DNA from: Croceibacterium soli
GTDB lineage: Bacteria > Pseudomonadota > Alphaproteobacteria > Sphingomonadales > Sphingomonadaceae
Assembly: GCF_009828065.1 (NCBI RefSeq)
Contig: NZ_WTYK01000001.1
Span: 124,001-188,000 of the forward strand
DNA: 64,000 bases
Direction of reading: 5' to 3'
The notes under the pieces were generated by a model, which had not been told where the DNA came from, searched no databases, and saw only the letters and a program-made list of their open reading frames with translations. Shown here piece by piece: positions 25,086-33,396 of this stretch. How positions within the stretch are numbered: position 1 is the first letter of the stretch; every line of letters starts with the position of its first letter. The translations under genes were made by a program, and so were the position numbers.

Positions 25086-25420
25086 CCTACGTCGTCACCG
25101 ACGCCTGCATCAAGTGCAAGTACACCGACTGCGTCGAGGTCTGCCCGGTGGATTGCTTCTACGAGGGCGAGAACATGCTCGTCATCAACCCCTCCGAGTG
25201 CATCGACTGCGGCGTCTGCGAGCCCGAGTGCCCGGCCGAAGCCATTCTCCCCGACACCGAAGGCGGGCTGGAGAAGTGGCTGGAGCTCAACACCCAGTAC
25301 TCCGCCGAGTGGCCCAACATCACCGAGAAGAAAGACCCACCCGCCGACGCCGACGAGCACAAGGGTGAAGAGGGCAAGTTCGAGAAGTACTTCACGCCGG
25401 AGCCCGGCGCGGGCGACTGA
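25082..25420 (+). CDS. fdxA: Seven-iron ferredoxin FdxA
   Basis: 112-residue ferredoxin. The N-terminal half binds a 3Fe-4S and a 4Fe-4S cluster through the cysteines of [17 protein letters not shown] (residues 9-25) and [12 protein letters not shown] (residues 40-51). The C-terminal tail [14 protein letters not shown]-like segment and the acidic end are typical of alphaproteobacterial FdxA. Serves as a low-potential electron carrier; partners cannot be read here. It ends the helicase-S4-fdxA unit. Confidence 0.95.
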   Translation: MTYVVTDACIKCKYTDCVEVCPVDCFYEGENMLVINPSECIDCGVCEPECPAEAILPDTEGGLEKWLELNTQYSAEWPNITEKKDPPADADEHKGEEGKFEKYFTPEPGAGD

Positions 25421-25463
25421 GCCGCGGGGGGTCGGGCTGCGGATGCAGCCAGCTCCCTCCCCA

Positions 25464-25605
25464 CTCGTCACCCTGAACTCGTTTCAGGGCCCATCTCTCA
25501 GCCAAGAGCGTGCGTTGCGGAATAGCGCGGCGTCGAGGTCGTGCCAGTGCACGGGAGCCGGTGCAGCACGAGGGATGGATGCTGAACCAAGTTCAGCATG
25601 ACGAG
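25464..25605. repeat. Family A repeat, copy 3 (142 bp, different interior)
   Basis: Left end CTCGTCACC plus CTGAACTCGTTTCAG as in copies 1 and 2; right end GGATGCTGAACC plus AAGTTCAGCATGACGAG. The outer 30 bases match the other copies, but the 80-base interior is unrelated to theirs (TCTCAGCCAAGAGCGTGCG at its left). Total length is conserved to one base. It lies between fdxA and yihY, and no gene is seen in 25421-25698. Confidence 0.85.
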
Positions 25606-25698
25606 GATGGGAACGGGAACGGTGAGAGGAACGGCGCCGCTAGTCCAACTTCGTTTAGGATAGCCGGATAGAAACGTCGCGCCGCGCGTAGAGCGCTG

Positions 25699-26583
25699 GT
25701 GACCGGATCCGCGCACCACCACCACCCCTCCCCCACTCTGTTCGCCCTGGCGCCGCGCGAATGGAAAGACGTGCTCGTCCAGGCGTTCAAGCGTGCGGGA
25801 GGGCACAACCTCGGCCTCGCCGCCGCCGGCGTGGCGTTCTACGCTTTCCTGGCGATCGTCCCGCTGCTGCTTTCGGCCGTGCTGACGTACGGGCTTGTCG
25901 CCGACATGGAGACGGTCGGCCGGCACGTTGCCGCCATGGCGTCGATCCTGCCGGACGCGGCGGCGGGGATCATCGGCGGGCAGTTGGAGTCAATCGTGGC
26001 GGATTCGGACGGCAAGAAGGGTCTCGGGCTGCTCATGGCCCTGGCGTTCGCCCTGTTCGCCGCGCGCAACGGCGCGGCGGCGGTGATCACCGCGCTCGGG
26101 ATCGCCTATGCCCGGCCCGACGACCGCGGGTTCCTGCGCCTGACCCTGCTCGCCCTGGCCCTAACGTTCGGCGGGATCCTGGCGGGCGCGCTGGTCATCG
26201 GCGCGGTCGTGCTGTTCGCCGCGCTGGAGGCCCTGTTCCCCGAAGTGCGCGGCTCCGCGGCGCTCTATCAGGCGGGGACCTACGCGGGGCTGCTGCTGGT
26301 CGGAATGGCGGCGGCGGGGGTGCTCTACCGCTATGCTCCGAACGGAGCCGAGCCGCGCTGGCAATGGGTCACGCCGGGCTCCGCCTTCGCAGGCCTGGGG
26401 TGGCTCTTGCTGACGTTCGGCTTTGGTTTCTATGTGGAGAACTTCGGCAACTACGACGCCACTTACGGATCGCTGAGCGCCGTGATCGTCCTGCTGACCT
26501 GGATCTACCTCGCCGCTTATGTCCTGCTGCTGGGAGCGGAGATCAACGCTGTTGCCCGCCAGCGGGTGCAGGCGAAGGCCTGA
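25699..26583 (+). CDS. YihY/BrkB family inner-membrane protein
   Basis: 294-residue polytopic membrane protein of the YihY (formerly RNase BN-like/BrkB) family. A cytoplasmic N-terminus contains WKDVLVQAFKRAGGHNLG, followed by about six membrane segments: roughly residues 40-62, 95-120, 140-170, 185-208, 222-245 and 255-280. Family hallmarks are AFYAFLAIVPLL, NYDATYGSLSAVIVLLTWIY and LLGAEINAV. The GTG at 25699 is used; a His-rich tail HHHHP near the start is chance. Physiological function of the family is unsettled. Confidence 0.9.
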   Translation: MTGSAHHHHPSPTLFALAPREWKDVLVQAFKRAGGHNLGLAAAGVAFYAFLAIVPLLLSAVLTYGLVADMETVGRHVAAMASILPDAAAGIIGGQLESIVADSDGKKGLGLLMALAFALFAARNGAAAVITALGIAYARPDDRGFLRLTLLALALTFGGILAGALVIGAVVLFAALEALFPEVRGSAALYQAGTYAGLLLVGMAAAGVLYRYAPNGAEPRWQWVTPGSAFAGLGWLLLTFGFGFYVENFGNYDATYGSLSAVIVLLTWIYLAAYVLLLGAEINAVARQRVQAKA

Positions 26584-26819
26584 CGCCGATCCTCCGGGTC
26601 GGACCTAATCGGCGCGAATCAGACAATGCTGGCAAATTTGTTGCGAATCTGCTACACAGTCGCACAACTGCCGCGCCTATCCACTGGCCCGGCAGCCGAT
26701 AGGCATAGCAGGAGCTCCCCTCACGTCACCGAAAAAGCAGGACGGGTCGCCCGATCGGGTCGTGCGACGCGAAGCTGCTGACGTATGAGACAAGTTCCTG
26801 CCGAGAGAAAGGAAATTCA

Positions 26820-27353
26820 ATGGCTGCGAATGCGCCCGCCTTCGATGTCGGAGATTATGTCGTTTATCCCAAGCACGGCGTCGGCCGTGTGATCGAGCTG
26901 CAGCAGGAAGAAATCGCCGGCATGCAGCTCGAGCTCTACGTCCTGCGCTTCGAGAAAGAGCGCATGACTCTCCGCGTTCCGGTCAACAAGGTCGAATCCA
27001 TCGGCATGCGCAAGCTTTCCAGCGACAAGACGCTGAAGGAAGCCATGGAAACGCTGAAGGGCAAGCCCAAGGTCAAGCGCACCATGTGGTCGCGCCGCGC
27101 CCAGGAATACGAAGCGAAGATCAACTCCGGCGACCTGGTGTCGATCGCCGAAGTGACCCGCGACCTGTTCCGCCCGGAAGACCAGCCGGAGCAGAGCTAT
27201 TCCGAACGCCAGATCTTCGAGGCCGCTTCCAGCCGCCTCGCGCGTGAACTGGCCGCGATGGAGAAGACCGACGAGCCGGCCGCCCTGGAGAAGATCCTCG
27301 GCGTGCTGCGCGAACACGCGCCGAAGTACTACGAAAGCGCCGAAGACGCCTGA
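26820..27353 (+). CDS. carD: CarD-family RNA polymerase-binding transcription regulator
   Basis: 177-residue CarD/CdnL protein that binds the RNA polymerase beta subunit and stabilises open complexes, notably at rRNA and ribosomal protein promoters. The RNA polymerase-interaction domain is at residues 8-65 (VGDYVVYPKHGVGRV), the helical DNA-binding domain at 70-165 (TMWSRRAQEYEAKINSGD). AAAGGA precedes the ATG by 6 bases. It is a single gene with a 236-bp leader that probably holds its promoter, and it ends in a strong terminator. Confidence 0.95.
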   Translation: MAANAPAFDVGDYVVYPKHGVGRVIELQQEEIAGMQLELYVLRFEKERMTLRVPVNKVESIGMRKLSSDKTLKEAMETLKGKPKVKRTMWSRRAQEYEAKINSGDLVSIAEVTRDLFRPEDQPEQSYSERQIFEAASSRLARELAAMEKTDEPAALEKILGVLREHAPKYYESAEDA

Positions 27354-27372
27354 GGCGCTCCGAACGCGATCG

Positions 27373-27408
27373 AAAAAGGGCCGTCCGGGCGACCGGGCGG
27401 CCTTTTTT
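27373..27408 (+). terminator. Rho-independent terminator of carD
   Basis: AAAAAG, then a 10-bp stem with one G-U pair (GGCCGTCCGG / CCGGGCGGCC), a GCGA tetraloop, and a run of six T. It starts 19 bases after the carD stop. Confidence 0.92.
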
Positions 27409-27430
27409 GCGCGTGCATTTTCGATCCCCC

Positions 27431-27497
27431 GGTCCTGACCCCGGTCGAAGGACGCTGGCGTAGCGCTCGCGTGGTTCGACAAGCTCACCACGAACGG
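27431..27497. repeat. Family B repeat, degenerate left arm
   Basis: GGTCCTGACCCCGGTCGAAGG at the left and GTTCGACAAGCTCACCACG with AACGG at the right. The right arm is identical to that of the copy at 20286-20357; the left arm has lost several matches. It lies just beyond the carD terminator. Confidence 0.75.
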
Positions 27498-27590
27498 AGA
27501 TGTGTTCAGCTTATCCGGTACGCTTTCAGGCACTCCGTTCATTGACCGTTCGGCAGGCAAGGGGCATTCCGGGAGCGAAAGGATCCGCCC

Positions 27591-27917
27591 ATGCGCCCTG
27601 CCCTGCTTCTCGTTCTCGTAGCCCCTCTGGCCCTCGGCGGATGCCTGGCCAAGACGGCGTTCGACGTGGCCACGGCCCCGGTCAGGATCGCCAGCAAGGG
27701 CGTGGACCTGGCCACGACGAGCCAATCCGAAGCCGACGAGGCGCGCGGACGGGAGATTCGCCGCCGCGAGGAGCAGCTCGGCAAGCTGCAGCGCGAATAC
27801 GACAAGCAGCTGCGCGATTGCGAGAACGGCAGCGAGCGCGCCTGTGAGCAGGCTCGGGCGACTTACGCACGCATCCAGCAGGCCCTTCCGTCGGTTCCCG
27901 CCGATCCGCCCCGCTAA
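27591..27917 (+). CDS. Small predicted lipoprotein
   Basis: 108 residues. A lipoprotein signal peptide ends in LALGGC with the lipidated cysteine at position 18. The mature part has FDVATAPVRIASKGVDLATTSQSEADEARGRE-type sequence in two short helices, then a charged coiled coil (about 52-80) with two cysteines (DCENGSERACEQ) that could pair. AAAGGA precedes the ATG. Probable periplasmic coiled-coil lipoprotein of unknown function; I do not recognise a named family. It converges with the Sua5 gene. Confidence 0.75.
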   Translation: MRPALLLVLVAPLALGGCLAKTAFDVATAPVRIASKGVDLATTSQSEADEARGREIRRREEQLGKLQREYDKQLRDCENGSERACEQARATYARIQQALPSVPADPPR

Positions 27918-27923
27918 CCGATC

Positions 27924-28862
27924 TTAAGCGGCCGCCCTGCGCAAGCGGTCGTTGATTGCCGCCCCCATGCCCGTTCCCGGTATCGGCGCGATGGCGACCC
28001 GCCCCTGTGGGGATCTCGCGGCAGTGTGCAGGCAGGCATAGAGCCGTGCGGCCGCCTCCGCCAGGTCGCCACGTTCGGAGAGCGTGCAATCGCCCCGAAC
28101 CCCGCCGAAGCCGATCATGAACTCGCCCTCGCGGGCTTCGGTGGCGCCGAGCCGCACCGGCTTGCCGGGCGAATAGTGGCTGGCGAGCTGGCCCGGCGCT
28201 TCGATCCGGCCCGGGGCCACCGTCATGGCGTCACCCAGCATCGCCGCCACTTCGCGTTCGTCGACGGGGCCCGGCCGCAGGAGCTGCCAGCCGCCGTCCC
28301 GCAGCGCAACGATGGTCGATTCCAGCCCGCGCTCGCAGGCGCCGCCGTCCAGGATCATCGGCGCATCGCCGCCGAACGATTCACCGACATGGCTTGCCGC
28401 CGTCGGGCTGACCCCGCCGCTGCGGTTGGCCGAGGGCGCGGCGAGCGGCAGGCCGACCTGCTCCAGCACGGCTCGCATCACCGGATGCGCGGGCATGCGC
28501 AGCGCGATCGTCGGCAGCCCGGCAGTCACTGCGGCAGCAACGGCAGCCTCTTCACGCACCGGCAGCACCAGGGTGAGCGGCCCCGGCCAGAAGCGCTCCG
28601 CCAAGTTCCGCGCACGCTCGTCGAAACGGGCGAGCGTTTCCGCATCCGCAAAGCTGGCGACATGGACGATCAGCGGATTGAAATCGGGGCGGCCTTTGGT
28701 GCGGTAAATCGCCGCGATGGCCTCCGCACTGTCCGCCCGTGCCGCGAGGCCATAGACCGTCTCGGTCGGCAACGCGACCAGTCCGCCCGCGCGCAGGACT
28801 CCCGCCGCGCGGGCGATCCCATCCGCATCCGCCTTGACCGTTTCGCTTGCCTTGCCGCTCAT
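27924..28862 (-). CDS. L-threonylcarbamoyladenylate synthase (Sua5/YrdC)
   Basis: 312-residue enzyme making threonylcarbamoyl-AMP for the t6A37 modification of ANN-decoding tRNAs. The YrdC domain covers residues 10-205 (VALPTETVYGLAARA, IYRTKGRPDFNPLIVH, PSANRSGGVSPTAASHV) and the extra C-terminal Sua5 domain covers 225-312. Length marks it as the Sua5 long form rather than the short TsaC. It is divergent from the DUF815 gene with only 25 bases between the two starts. Confidence 0.94.
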   Translation of the reverse strand: MSGKASETVKADADGIARAAGVLRAGGLVALPTETVYGLAARADSAEAIAAIYRTKGRPDFNPLIVHVASFADAETLARFDERARNLAERFWPGPLTLVLPVREEAAVAAAVTAGLPTIALRMPAHPVMRAVLEQVGLPLAAPSANRSGGVSPTAASHVGESFGGDAPMILDGGACERGLESTIVALRDGGWQLLRPGPVDEREVAAMLGDAMTVAPGRIEAPGQLASHYSPGKPVRLGATEAREGEFMIGFGGVRGDCTLSERGDLAEAAARLYACLHTAARSPQGRVAIAPIPGTGMGAAINDRLRRAAA

Positions 28863-28887
28863 CGCCGCGCGCTATAGGCCATGCACG

Positions 28888-29715
28888 ATGAGTGACCAAG
28901 ACGAACTCCTCGGCCGGATCGCCGACGCGCTCGAGCGCCTGGCGCCGCCGTCCGCGCTGCCGACTGACTGGCTGACCCATCCCGCCTACGTGTGGAATGG
29001 CAACGCCGCGCGCCCGATCGCGCGGATCGAGGCTCCGCCCCTGGCCCTGCTCAAGGGCATCGACCGGCAGAAGCAGGCCGTGCGCGAGAACGTCTCCCGC
29101 CTCGCTGCAGGCAGCGCGGCGCACGACATGCTGCTGTGGGGCGCAAGGGGAATGGGCAAGTCCGCCCTCGTTCGCGCTGCCGTTCGTGACGCCCAGGCCG
29201 ATGCTTCGGCCCGGCTCGCGCTGATCCAGGCGGGGACCGATGCTCTCCACAGCCTGCCGGTCCTGCTCGCCGAGCTCGCCGGCGTGGGCCGCAACTTCCT
29301 CGTCTATATCGACGATCTCGGCTTCGGGGAGGACGACATGGACGGGCCGCGCCACTTGCGCAGCTGGCTCGAAGGCGGGGTCGAGGCGCGGCCGGCCAAC
29401 GTGCGCCTGGCGGTCACGTCAAACCGGCGCGCGATCCTGCCGCGCACGATGTCGGAGCAGGACGACCCGATCAACCCGCGCGACGCGGTCGACGACCGGT
29501 TGGCGCTGGCCGACCGTTTCGGCCTCGCGCTCGGCTTCCATGCCTGCTCGCAGGACGAATACCTGGCGATCGTGGGCGGCTATGCCGAAGCACACGGGCT
29601 GAGTTGGGAAGAGGCCGATGCGCTGGAGTGGGCCAAGCGGCGCGGCGCGCGCTCGGGCCGCGTCGCCTGGCACTACATCGTCGAGCTCGCCGGGCGCGCC
29701 GGCACGCGGATTTAG
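28888..29715 (+). CDS. DUF815 family ATP-binding protein
   Basis: 275-residue P-loop ATPase of the DUF815 family (AAA-type, distantly like DnaA/RuvB regions). Walker A is GARGMGKSALV near residues 87-97, Walker B is FLVYIDDLGF near 140, and the sensor-like TSNRRAILPR follows at about 175. ATG at 28888 starts MSDQDELLGRIADALERL, the family beginning. Its stop overlaps the stop of the convergent sugar dehydrogenase gene by 3 bases. Function of the family is unknown. Confidence 0.9.
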   Translation: MSDQDELLGRIADALERLAPPSALPTDWLTHPAYVWNGNAARPIARIEAPPLALLKGIDRQKQAVRENVSRLAAGSAAHDMLLWGARGMGKSALVRAAVRDAQADASARLALIQAGTDALHSLPVLLAELAGVGRNFLVYIDDLGFGEDDMDGPRHLRSWLEGGVEARPANVRLAVTSNRRAILPRTMSEQDDPINPRDAVDDRLALADRFGLALGFHACSQDEYLAIVGGYAEAHGLSWEEADALEWAKRRGARSGRVAWHYIVELAGRAGTRI

Positions 29716-31175
29716 AGCGCGCCGGGCTGCAGGTCCGCCGGCGGACTCTGGAACGCTCGCGAAGGATCGCCCCGCAGTTCGCGCCGGGCGGGCAGGCGCG
29801 CGCCGGAGTTGCGCTCCTGCGCGGCCGCCGGGGCGGAGTTCGGCGCATGGACCCGCCAGATGATCCCGGCGGTGTCGTCGCTGACCAGCAACGCCCCGGT
29901 CCGGTCCCACGCAACCCAGGTGGGCCGTCCGCGGGTCTTCCCATCGCCGGCGAGGAAGCTCTTGAGCACCGGCACCGGCTTGCCCACCGGGTTCCCCCGG
30001 TCGTCGAAGCGGACGTAGACCACATCGTAGCCCGACGGCGGCTTGCGGTTCCACGAACCGTGGCGGGCGATGAAGGCGCCGTGGCCGAAAGCCTCGCCCA
30101 TCCGGCTGCCTTCGCTGGTAAACACCAGCCCGAGCGCCGCGACGTGGGGGCCGAGGGCATATTCTGGCCGGCGGGTGTACTCGGTCAGGAAGTTGGGCAT
30201 CGGCGCCTCGACCCGCTTGTCGACGATGTCGCCCCAGTAGAGCCAGGGCCAGCCGTACTGCGCGCCGACCGGCACGTTGGTCATGTAATCGGGCACGAGG
30301 TCCGATCCGAGCATGTCGCGCTCGTTCACCGTGGTCCACAGCTCGCCGCTCCACGGGTTCCAGTCCAGCCCGTTCGGGTTGCGCAGGCCGCCGGCGAACT
30401 GGCGCGACCGGCCGGTCTCTAGATTGATCTCGTGGATCGCCGCGCGCCGCTCTTCGATCTCCATGCCGGCCTCGCCGATGTTGGAAGCCGATCCGACGGT
30501 AACGTAGAGCTTCGTATTGTCGGGGCTTAGGATCAGGTTGCGCATCCAGTGGTTGCCCGCGCCCGGTACGTCGGCGATTTTCTCCGGCCGGCCCGGCAGA
30601 GACATCTGGCCGAGCTGATAATCGAACCGAAGCACCGCATCGTGGTTCGCCACGTAGAGATTGCCGTCGGTCCAGGCGATCCCCCCGGGCGAGGACAGGT
30701 CGTCGCGCAGAACGGCCTGCGTCTCCGCGCGGCCGTCCTCGTCCGCGTCGCGCAGCAGCACGAGCTTGTTCGGCGACGGCACAGCGGCGCCGGCTTTGCT
30801 GAACAGGAAGCCGGCGACCAGGTTGGTAAGCCAGCCGCCGGCGATCGGCCGCTCCGGCGCATTGGTCAGCGTCACGAGGACGTCGCCGTTGGGGAGCGTG
30901 TAGACGATGCGCGGGTGCACCAGGCCTTCGGCGAAGCGGTTTACCGCCAGCCCCTCCGCCGCCGCCGGGGCTTCGTTTGCCTCCCAACCGATCGGCGTGG
31001 CGACTTCGACCGTCGGAATAGTCTGCGGATCGGGCTCGGCCAGTACGGGGTCGTCCCCGGCGACCTCCGCTACCGAGTGCTCGGCCGGATCGCCGCGCAG
31101 GACCCACCAGGCGGCGACCGCCAGGAGAAGGATCAGAACGACCAGGGCGATGCCGATTTTCTTCAGTATTCTCAT
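29712..31175 (-). CDS. PQQ-dependent sugar (sorbosone-type) dehydrogenase, membrane-anchored
   Basis: 487-residue protein with an N-terminal membrane anchor at residues 5-27 followed by a six-bladed beta-propeller of the glucose/sorbosone dehydrogenase type. Recognisable blades include GGIAWTDGNLYVANHDAVLRF, GGLRNPNGLDWNP, PVGAQYGWPWLYWGD and HGSWNRKPPSGYDVVYVRF. It would oxidise an aldose or sorbosone in the periplasm with PQQ and pass electrons to the quinone pool. No PQQ synthesis genes are in the window. It is divergent from the methionine sulfoxide reductase gene. Confidence 0.9.
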   Translation of the reverse strand: MRILKKIGIALVVLILLLAVAAWWVLRGDPAEHSVAEVAGDDPVLAEPDPQTIPTVEVATPIGWEANEAPAAAEGLAVNRFAEGLVHPRIVYTLPNGDVLVTLTNAPERPIAGGWLTNLVAGFLFSKAGAAVPSPNKLVLLRDADEDGRAETQAVLRDDLSSPGGIAWTDGNLYVANHDAVLRFDYQLGQMSLPGRPEKIADVPGAGNHWMRNLILSPDNTKLYVTVGSASNIGEAGMEIEERRAAIHEINLETGRSRQFAGGLRNPNGLDWNPWSGELWTTVNERDMLGSDLVPDYMTNVPVGAQYGWPWLYWGDIVDKRVEAPMPNFLTEYTRRPEYALGPHVAALGLVFTSEGSRMGEAFGHGAFIARHGSWNRKPPSGYDVVYVRFDDRGNPVGKPVPVLKSFLAGDGKTRGRPTWVAWDRTGALLVSDDTAGIIWRVHAPNSAPAAAQERNSGARLPARRELRGDPSRAFQSPPADLQPGAL

Positions 31176-31237
31176 GGCGCTTGATTATGCCAGCAGCGGC
31201 CTTGCGGCAATGGCGCAGCAGGCGTAGCCCGCTGCCG

Positions 31238-31720
31238 ATGTACGATTTCAAGGCCGACGCCGCCCAACCCAAGAGCGAATTCTACCGCGAGCTTCTTGCC
31301 GCCGCCGATGCGCTGACCGCGGGCGAGAGCGACTCCGTCGCCAATATGGCGAACGTGGCCGCGCTGGTCTGGCAGCTCGTGCCCGATCTCAACTGGGCGG
31401 GGTTCTACCGCGCGATCGGTGATGAACTCGTGCTCGGGCCGTTCTGCGGCAAGCCCGCCTGCATCCGCATTCCGTTCGGTCGCGGCGTTTGCGGAGCTGC
31501 GGCGGCGAGCGGGGAGACACAGCTCGTGGCCGACGTTCACGCCTTCCCGGGACACATCGCCTGCGACGCGGACAGCCGTTCGGAGCTCGTCGTGCCGGTG
31601 CTGCGCGGCGGCGCGGCGATCGCGGTGATCGACCTCGACTCTCCGCTCGCCGCACGGTTCGACGACCAAGACAGCGCCGGCATCGAGGCACTTGCACGGC
31701 TTCTTGCGGAGCGCATCTGA
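31238..31720 (+). CDS. Free methionine-(R)-sulfoxide reductase (GAF domain)
   Basis: 160-residue single GAF-domain enzyme (fRMsr type) that reduces free methionine-R-sulfoxide. The catalytic cysteines Cys75, Cys85 and Cys109 are present in GKPACIRIPFGRGVCG and HIACDADS, with an additional Cys70. The sequence LVWQLVPDLNWAGFY is the usual ligand-pocket start. ATG at 31238 (MYDFKADAAQP) matches the family; an in-frame ATG at 31181 is less likely. It appears to be a separate cytosolic oxidative-stress gene. Confidence 0.93.
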   Translation: MYDFKADAAQPKSEFYRELLAAADALTAGESDSVANMANVAALVWQLVPDLNWAGFYRAIGDELVLGPFCGKPACIRIPFGRGVCGAAAASGETQLVADVHAFPGHIACDADSRSELVVPVLRGGAAIAVIDLDSPLAARFDDQDSAGIEALARLLAERI

Positions 31721-31821
31721 GCGGTCCGTTTCGGGACAGTTTCGGCAAGCCCTTTGGCTTCGCGCCGGCGGCGGCGTAATATTCCGGGCCATCTTTGCGA
31801 GATGCGACCCGGGAGATTCGT

Positions 31822-32334
31822 ATGACACGCCAGGCTGTTGCCGTTCTCACCGCCGTGGCCCTTGCGGCCGGCGCTGCTCCCGCCGCGGCCCATCGCGGCC
31901 ACTTGCCGCCGATGCCGCCGCTTCCAGAGGAGCCGGCCCATCCGGACTTCGACTACGACAGCCGTTGGGAGGAAGATCGGGAGGAGTGGCGCGGCGACTG
32001 CGGCGGCGAGTACTACGGCGACTATCCTGACGACGAAGATCTCGTCGAGTGCGGACTGTATCCGGAACCTTACGCAATGGGCTTCCCTTATGGCGGCCCT
32101 GGCCCTGCCTTCCACTACGGACCGGGCTATCCCGGATACGGCTTCCCGGTCATGATGGTGCCGGTGAAGATCAAGACGCGCTACGTTTATTCCGAGCCCC
32201 TTCGCCGCGAGAAGGAAGTCGTGGTCGAGGAATGGGTCGACGACGAAATGGCCGGTCGCAAGATCGTCGGCAGCCCGCGCAAGGCGTCGAAGGCCGTCCC
32301 GACCTCGGATGGAAAGACCACCCGCTCCAAGTAG
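31822..32334 (+). CDS. Secreted acidic protein of unknown function
   Basis: 170 residues with a signal peptide (residues 1-23, ending GAAPAAA) and no known domain. The mature protein is first acidic and rich in Pro, Asp, Glu and Tyr (EEPAHPDFDYDSRWEEDREE), then Gly/Pro/Tyr-rich (PYGGPGPAFHYGPGY), then ends in a basic, strand-like part with VPVKIKTRYVYSE and a Lys/Thr/Ser tail. Two cysteines (DCGGEYYGD, ECGLYP) may pair. I do not recognise a family. ATG at 31822 is chosen because the signal peptide begins there. Confidence 0.7.
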   Translation: MTRQAVAVLTAVALAAGAAPAAAHRGHLPPMPPLPEEPAHPDFDYDSRWEEDREEWRGDCGGEYYGDYPDDEDLVECGLYPEPYAMGFPYGGPGPAFHYGPGYPGYGFPVMMVPVKIKTRYVYSEPLRREKEVVVEEWVDDEMAGRKIVGSPRKASKAVPTSDGKTTRSK

Positions 32335-32421
32335 GCTCTCTGCCGAGAGTCACGCGGCGCGACTTTGGTCCGGCGCTGCAGGCGCCGTTCCCGCCCTTGC
32401 AGGCGAGGGTATGCCTGCCGT

Positions 32422-33396
32422 CTAGATCGAAGCGCCGGTGAGCCGCTGGCAGATCAGGTCGAGCTGATCGAGCGTGCGGTAGCGGATCGTCACCGCGCCC
32501 GAGCGCGGATCGGCGTCGGTGGCGATGCGCACGCTTAGGCCGAGGAACTCCTCGAGATGGTTCTGCACCGCCGCGATGTCGGCATCTTCGGCGGGATCGC
32601 GCGGCGGCCGGGCCTGGCGCTTGGCCGCCCCGCCGGGCTTCTCACGGCGCGCAAGCTTCTCGACCTCGCGGACGGAAAGACCTTCGGCGATCGCCCGCTC
32701 GGCCAGGGCCGCGGAGTCGGCATGGCCGACCAGTGCCCGCGCATGGCCCATGTCGAGCCGGCCCGCTTCGACGTGGTCGAGCACGGTATCCGGCAAAGCC
32801 AGCAGGCGCTGCAGGTTGGCCACGTGGCTGCGCGACTTTTCGACCAGCTTGGCGATCTCCGCCTGGGTCATTTCCTGCTGCTCGGCCAGGCGCTGGTAGG
32901 CACGCGCTTCCTCGACCGGGTTCAGGTCCTCGCGCTGAATATTTTCGATGAGCGCCAGAGCCATCACGTCGGCTTCGTCGAGATCGCGAATTAGCGCAGG
33001 GATTTCATGGACTTGTGCCTTCTGGGCAGCGCGCCAGCGGCGCTCGCCGGCGACCAGCTGGTAGCGCCCGCCGGGCATCGGGCGGACGATGATCGGCTGG
33101 ATCACGCCGCGCGTCGCGATCGACTGCGCGAGTTCGGCCAGGGCATCCTCGTCGAACCGCCGCCGCGGCTGATCGGGGTGCGGTTCGATCGATCCGACCG
33201 GCAGGGTGGCCATCCCGGAGCTTGCGGACTCTACAGCCACGCTTTCCGCCTCGTCGGCGCCGTTCGCTTGTTCGCTGCTGTCGCGGACGAGCGGTTCCTC
33301 GCGGCGCGCTTCGCCGAGCAGGGCGCCGAGGCCCCTGCCGAGCTTGCGGCGTGGCGCCGCTCCGCTCCGAACGGCGGTGTCTTCCTGAGCGCTCAT
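32422..33396 (-). CDS. parB: Chromosome partitioning protein ParB
   Basis: 324-residue CTP-dependent DNA clamp that loads at parS and spreads. The basic N-terminal region KLGRGLGALLGE is the ParA-stimulating part; the N-domain has PHPDQPRRRFDEDALAEL and the CTP site VAGERRWRAAQ; the helix-turn-helix region covers EEARAYQRLAEQQEMTQAEIA; the C-terminal dimer domain ends with RTLDQLDLICQRLTG. ATG 33396 follows AAAGGAA and overlaps the parA stop by 4 bases. Confidence 0.97.
   Translation of the reverse strand: MSAQEDTAVRSGAAPRRKLGRGLGALLGEARREEPLVRDSSEQANGADEAESVAVESASSGMATLPVGSIEPHPDQPRRRFDEDALAELAQSIATRGVIQPIIVRPMPGGRYQLVAGERRWRAAQKAQVHEIPALIRDLDEADVMALALIENIQREDLNPVEEARAYQRLAEQQEMTQAEIAKLVEKSRSHVANLQRLLALPDTVLDHVEAGRLDMGHARALVGHADSAALAERAIAEGLSVREVEKLARREKPGGAAKRQARPPRDPAEDADIAAVQNHLEEFLGLSVRIATDADPRSGAVTIRYRTLDQLDLICQRLTGASI

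Noticed and set aside
25706-25735. His-tag-like HHHH in the YihY start as a metal-binding site
   Set aside because: Four His from CACCACCACCACC in a non-conserved N-terminus; most likely chance repetition of one codon.
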